Source: an uncultured Bacilli bacterium
Lineage (GTDB): Bacteria > Bacillota_I > Bacilli_A > RF39 > UBA660
Direction of reading: 5' to 3'
Assembly (NCBI GenBank): GCA_947627525.1
Contig: CANQWJ010000084.1
Coordinates: 1 to 5,972, forward strand
Length of the DNA stretch: 5,972 bases
Both the position numbers and the translations under genes were made by a program. Shown here piece after piece: positions 4,407-5,972 of the stretch. Under the pieces are notes generated by a model that saw nothing but the letters and a program-made list of their open reading frames with translations, had not been told where the DNA came from and did not search any database. Position 1 is the stretch's first letter. Each line of letters opens with the position of its first letter.

Positions 4407-5972
4407 ATGAAAGAAAAGAAGAAGACAAAAATTAGTACTAATACCATAAGAATTCCACTATGGTTAATCCTAATTGGTCTTCTTTCTTTTTGTGTTGTCA
4501 TTGCTCGAGTTTCGGTGCTTGCGCTTTCTAAAAAAATCGATGATATTGATATTCAAGCTTTTGCTAGTACCCGTACTAGTACAACGCGAACACTTCCTGC
4601 TGATAGGGGAACGATTTATGACATAAATGGTAATGTTCTTGCCAAGACAGTACCATCATATACTTTGATTGCTTATTTGTCACCGAGTCGTACGACAGAC
4701 CCTAAAAAGCCCCAACATGTTGTCGATATTGATTATACGGCAACCGAACTTGCAAAAGTCATTGATGTTGACTATGAGACAATTGTAAAATACTTATCAA
4801 AAACTAACGTTTATCAAACAGAACTTGGTCCTAAGACAAAGGGCTTAACGGAATTACAAAAAGATGCTATTCAAGATTTGAATTTACCAGGAATCGATTT
4901 TTTAACGACCCAAAAAAGATATTATCCTTATGGCGACTTTTTGTCATATACAATCGGTTATGCTAAAGAAAAGACTTATACAGATGAAAATGGTCAAGAA
5001 ATAACGACACTAGTTGGCGAAATGGGTATTGAAAAACAATATGATGACATTTTAAGAGGAACAGATGGTTATACTTTTTATCAACGCGATCGTAATGGCT
5101 ATAAAATAGCGGGAACGAAAGAGCGTACAGTAGCGGCCGTTGATGGACAAGATATTTATTTGACAATTGATGCTAATGTTCAATTGTTCTTGGAAAAAGC
5201 TATTCAAAATGCTAAGTTAAAAAAGTATCGTTGGGATTGGTATACTATTTTAGTTGCTAATGCTAAGACAGGAGCTATTTTAGGATCTGCTTCTAATCCT
5301 TCCTTTGATCCTAATAAACGTAACATTACTAATTATATGGACTATAATGTTGCTTATCCTTTTGAACCGGGTTCAACAATGAAAACATTTACTTATATGG
5401 CTGTAATGGAAAATAGTAAATACGATGGTAATGCTACTTATAAATCTGGTACTTATAAGACAACTGACGGAACTGTTATTGGTGACTGGGAACGTCGTGG
5501 TTGGGGAAATATTACTTACGATCGAGGTTTCGCTTTATCAAGTAATACAGGAGTTATTTCATTACTTCGTAAAAATATTAATCAATCTACTTTGAAAGCC
5601 TATTTCAATCGTTTAGGTTTCGGTCTTCCAACGAATATTGAACTACCTAATGAAGCAAGTGGTAAAATTAATTTTAATTATGAAACAGAATATTATAATG
5701 CGGGATTTGGTCAAGGTATTACGACAACACCAATTCAAAATATTAAAGCTTTAACTTCAATCGCCAATGATGGTATACTTCTTCAACCATATTATGTCGA
5801 TAGAATAGTTGATGGTAAAGGTAATATAACTTATAAGGGTGAAAGAAAAGAATTATATCAAGTTGCTTCAACGGCTACTACTGATAAAATTAAAGATTTA
5901 ATGGAAGACGTTATTAGTGGTAATAGTCGTACTTGTACAGGATATCCTTATTACATGAAGGGTTATGATTTA
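4407..5972 (+). CDS. Class B penicillin-binding protein, septal transpeptidase (FtsI/PBP2B type), 3' end outside window
   Basis: This frame is open for 522 codons to the window edge without a stop. The protein cross-links peptidoglycan stem peptides on the outer face of the membrane; in this operon position it is expected to be the division PBP working with FtsW, FtsL and DivIC. A Lys-rich N-terminus is followed by one membrane helix (about 17-40). The dimerization/pedestal domain shows ADRGTIYDINGNVLA (65-79) and GEMGIEKQYDDILRG (204-218). The transpeptidase domain starts near 247 with DGQDIYLTID. The active-site tetrad STMK (323-326) provides the nucleophilic Ser323 and Lys326; the second motif SSN is at 378-380, in LSSNTG. 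The KTG motif is not reached and should lie just past residue 522. The ATG at 4407 follows an AGGA (4393-4396) overlapping the ftsL stop, 12 nt after ftsL. A C-terminal PASTA region cannot be judged. Gene names pbpB or ftsI both fit; spoVD-like paralogues are the main alternative. Confidence 0.95.
   Translation, partial: MKEKKKTKISTNTIRIPLWLILIGLLSFCVVIARVSVLALSKKIDDIDIQAFASTRTSTTRTLPADRGTIYDINGNVLAKTVPSYTLIAYLSPSRTTDPKKPQHVVDIDYTATELAKVIDVDYETIVKYLSKTNVYQTELGPKTKGLTELQKDAIQDLNLPGIDFLTTQKRYYPYGDFLSYTIGYAKEKTYTDENGQEITTLVGEMGIEKQYDDILRGTDGYTFYQRDRNGYKIAGTKERTVAAVDGQDIYLTIDANVQLFLEKAIQNAKLKKYRWDWYTILVANAKTGAILGSASNPSFDPNKRNITNYMDYNVAYPFEPGSTMKTFTYMAVMENSKYDGNATYKSGTYKTTDGTVIGDWERRGWGNITYDRGFALSSNTGVISLLRKNINQSTLKAYFNRLGFGLPTNIELPNEASGKINFNYETEYYNAGFGQGITTTPIQNIKALTSIANDGILLQPYYVDRIVDGKGNITYKGERKELYQVASTATTDKIKDLMEDVISGNSRTCTGYPYYMKGYDL

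Noticed and set aside
3744..5166. Antisense open frames 3744-4121 and 4963-5166
   Set aside because: They lie opposite the well-conserved rsmH, ftsL and PBP genes and encode nothing recognisable.

Overview
The window is a strongly AT-rich stretch of a low-GC, Gram-positive-type bacterium. Gene order mraZ-rsmH-ftsL-pbp (the start of the division and cell wall, or dcw, cluster) and the MraZ and RsmH sequences point to the Bacilli/Firmicutes. All 16 Trp codons I counted are TGG, no reading frame is interrupted by TGA, and the visible stops are four TAA and one TAG. This argues for the standard bacterial code and against a code-4 mollicute. The extracellular protein style (cysteine-rich Ig-like repeats, WG-like repeats) resembles uncultured gut Bacilli, but that placement is only an inference. 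All genes are on the + strand.

Layout. (1) Positions 2-913 hold the C-terminal 303 codons of a secreted or surface protein: three repeats of about 75 residues with four Cys each, then a Cys/Trp-rich tail resembling a thrombospondin type-1 repeat. A hairpin terminator follows directly. (2) Positions 1000-2550 encode a 516-residue protein with one N-terminal membrane helix and a degenerate WG-type repeat region in an acidic, Tyr-rich ectodomain with no tryptophan. A second strong terminator closes this unit. (3) From about 2621 the dcw operon begins. A good sigma-A-type promoter is followed by three tandem 10-bp boxes with a GTGG core, with a fourth core between -35 and -10, as expected for MraZ autoregulation. 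Then come mraZ, rsmH (1-nt gap), ftsL (17-nt gap) and a class B penicillin-binding protein (12-nt gap) that runs off the right edge just before its KTG motif would appear.

How the genes work together. MraZ is the DNA-binding regulator of the cluster. RsmH methylates 16S rRNA C1402. FtsL is a membrane scaffold of the divisome. The PBP is the septal transpeptidase expected to work with FtsW. The two upstream genes are separate transcription units with no evident role in division; both encode extracytoplasmic proteins with many cysteines. I see no RNA genes, mobile elements, CRISPR arrays or phage genes. The most distinctive signals are the periodic MraZ operator, which runs from the predicted transcription start into the Shine-Dalgarno region of mraZ, and the cysteine-patterned repeat protein at the left edge.
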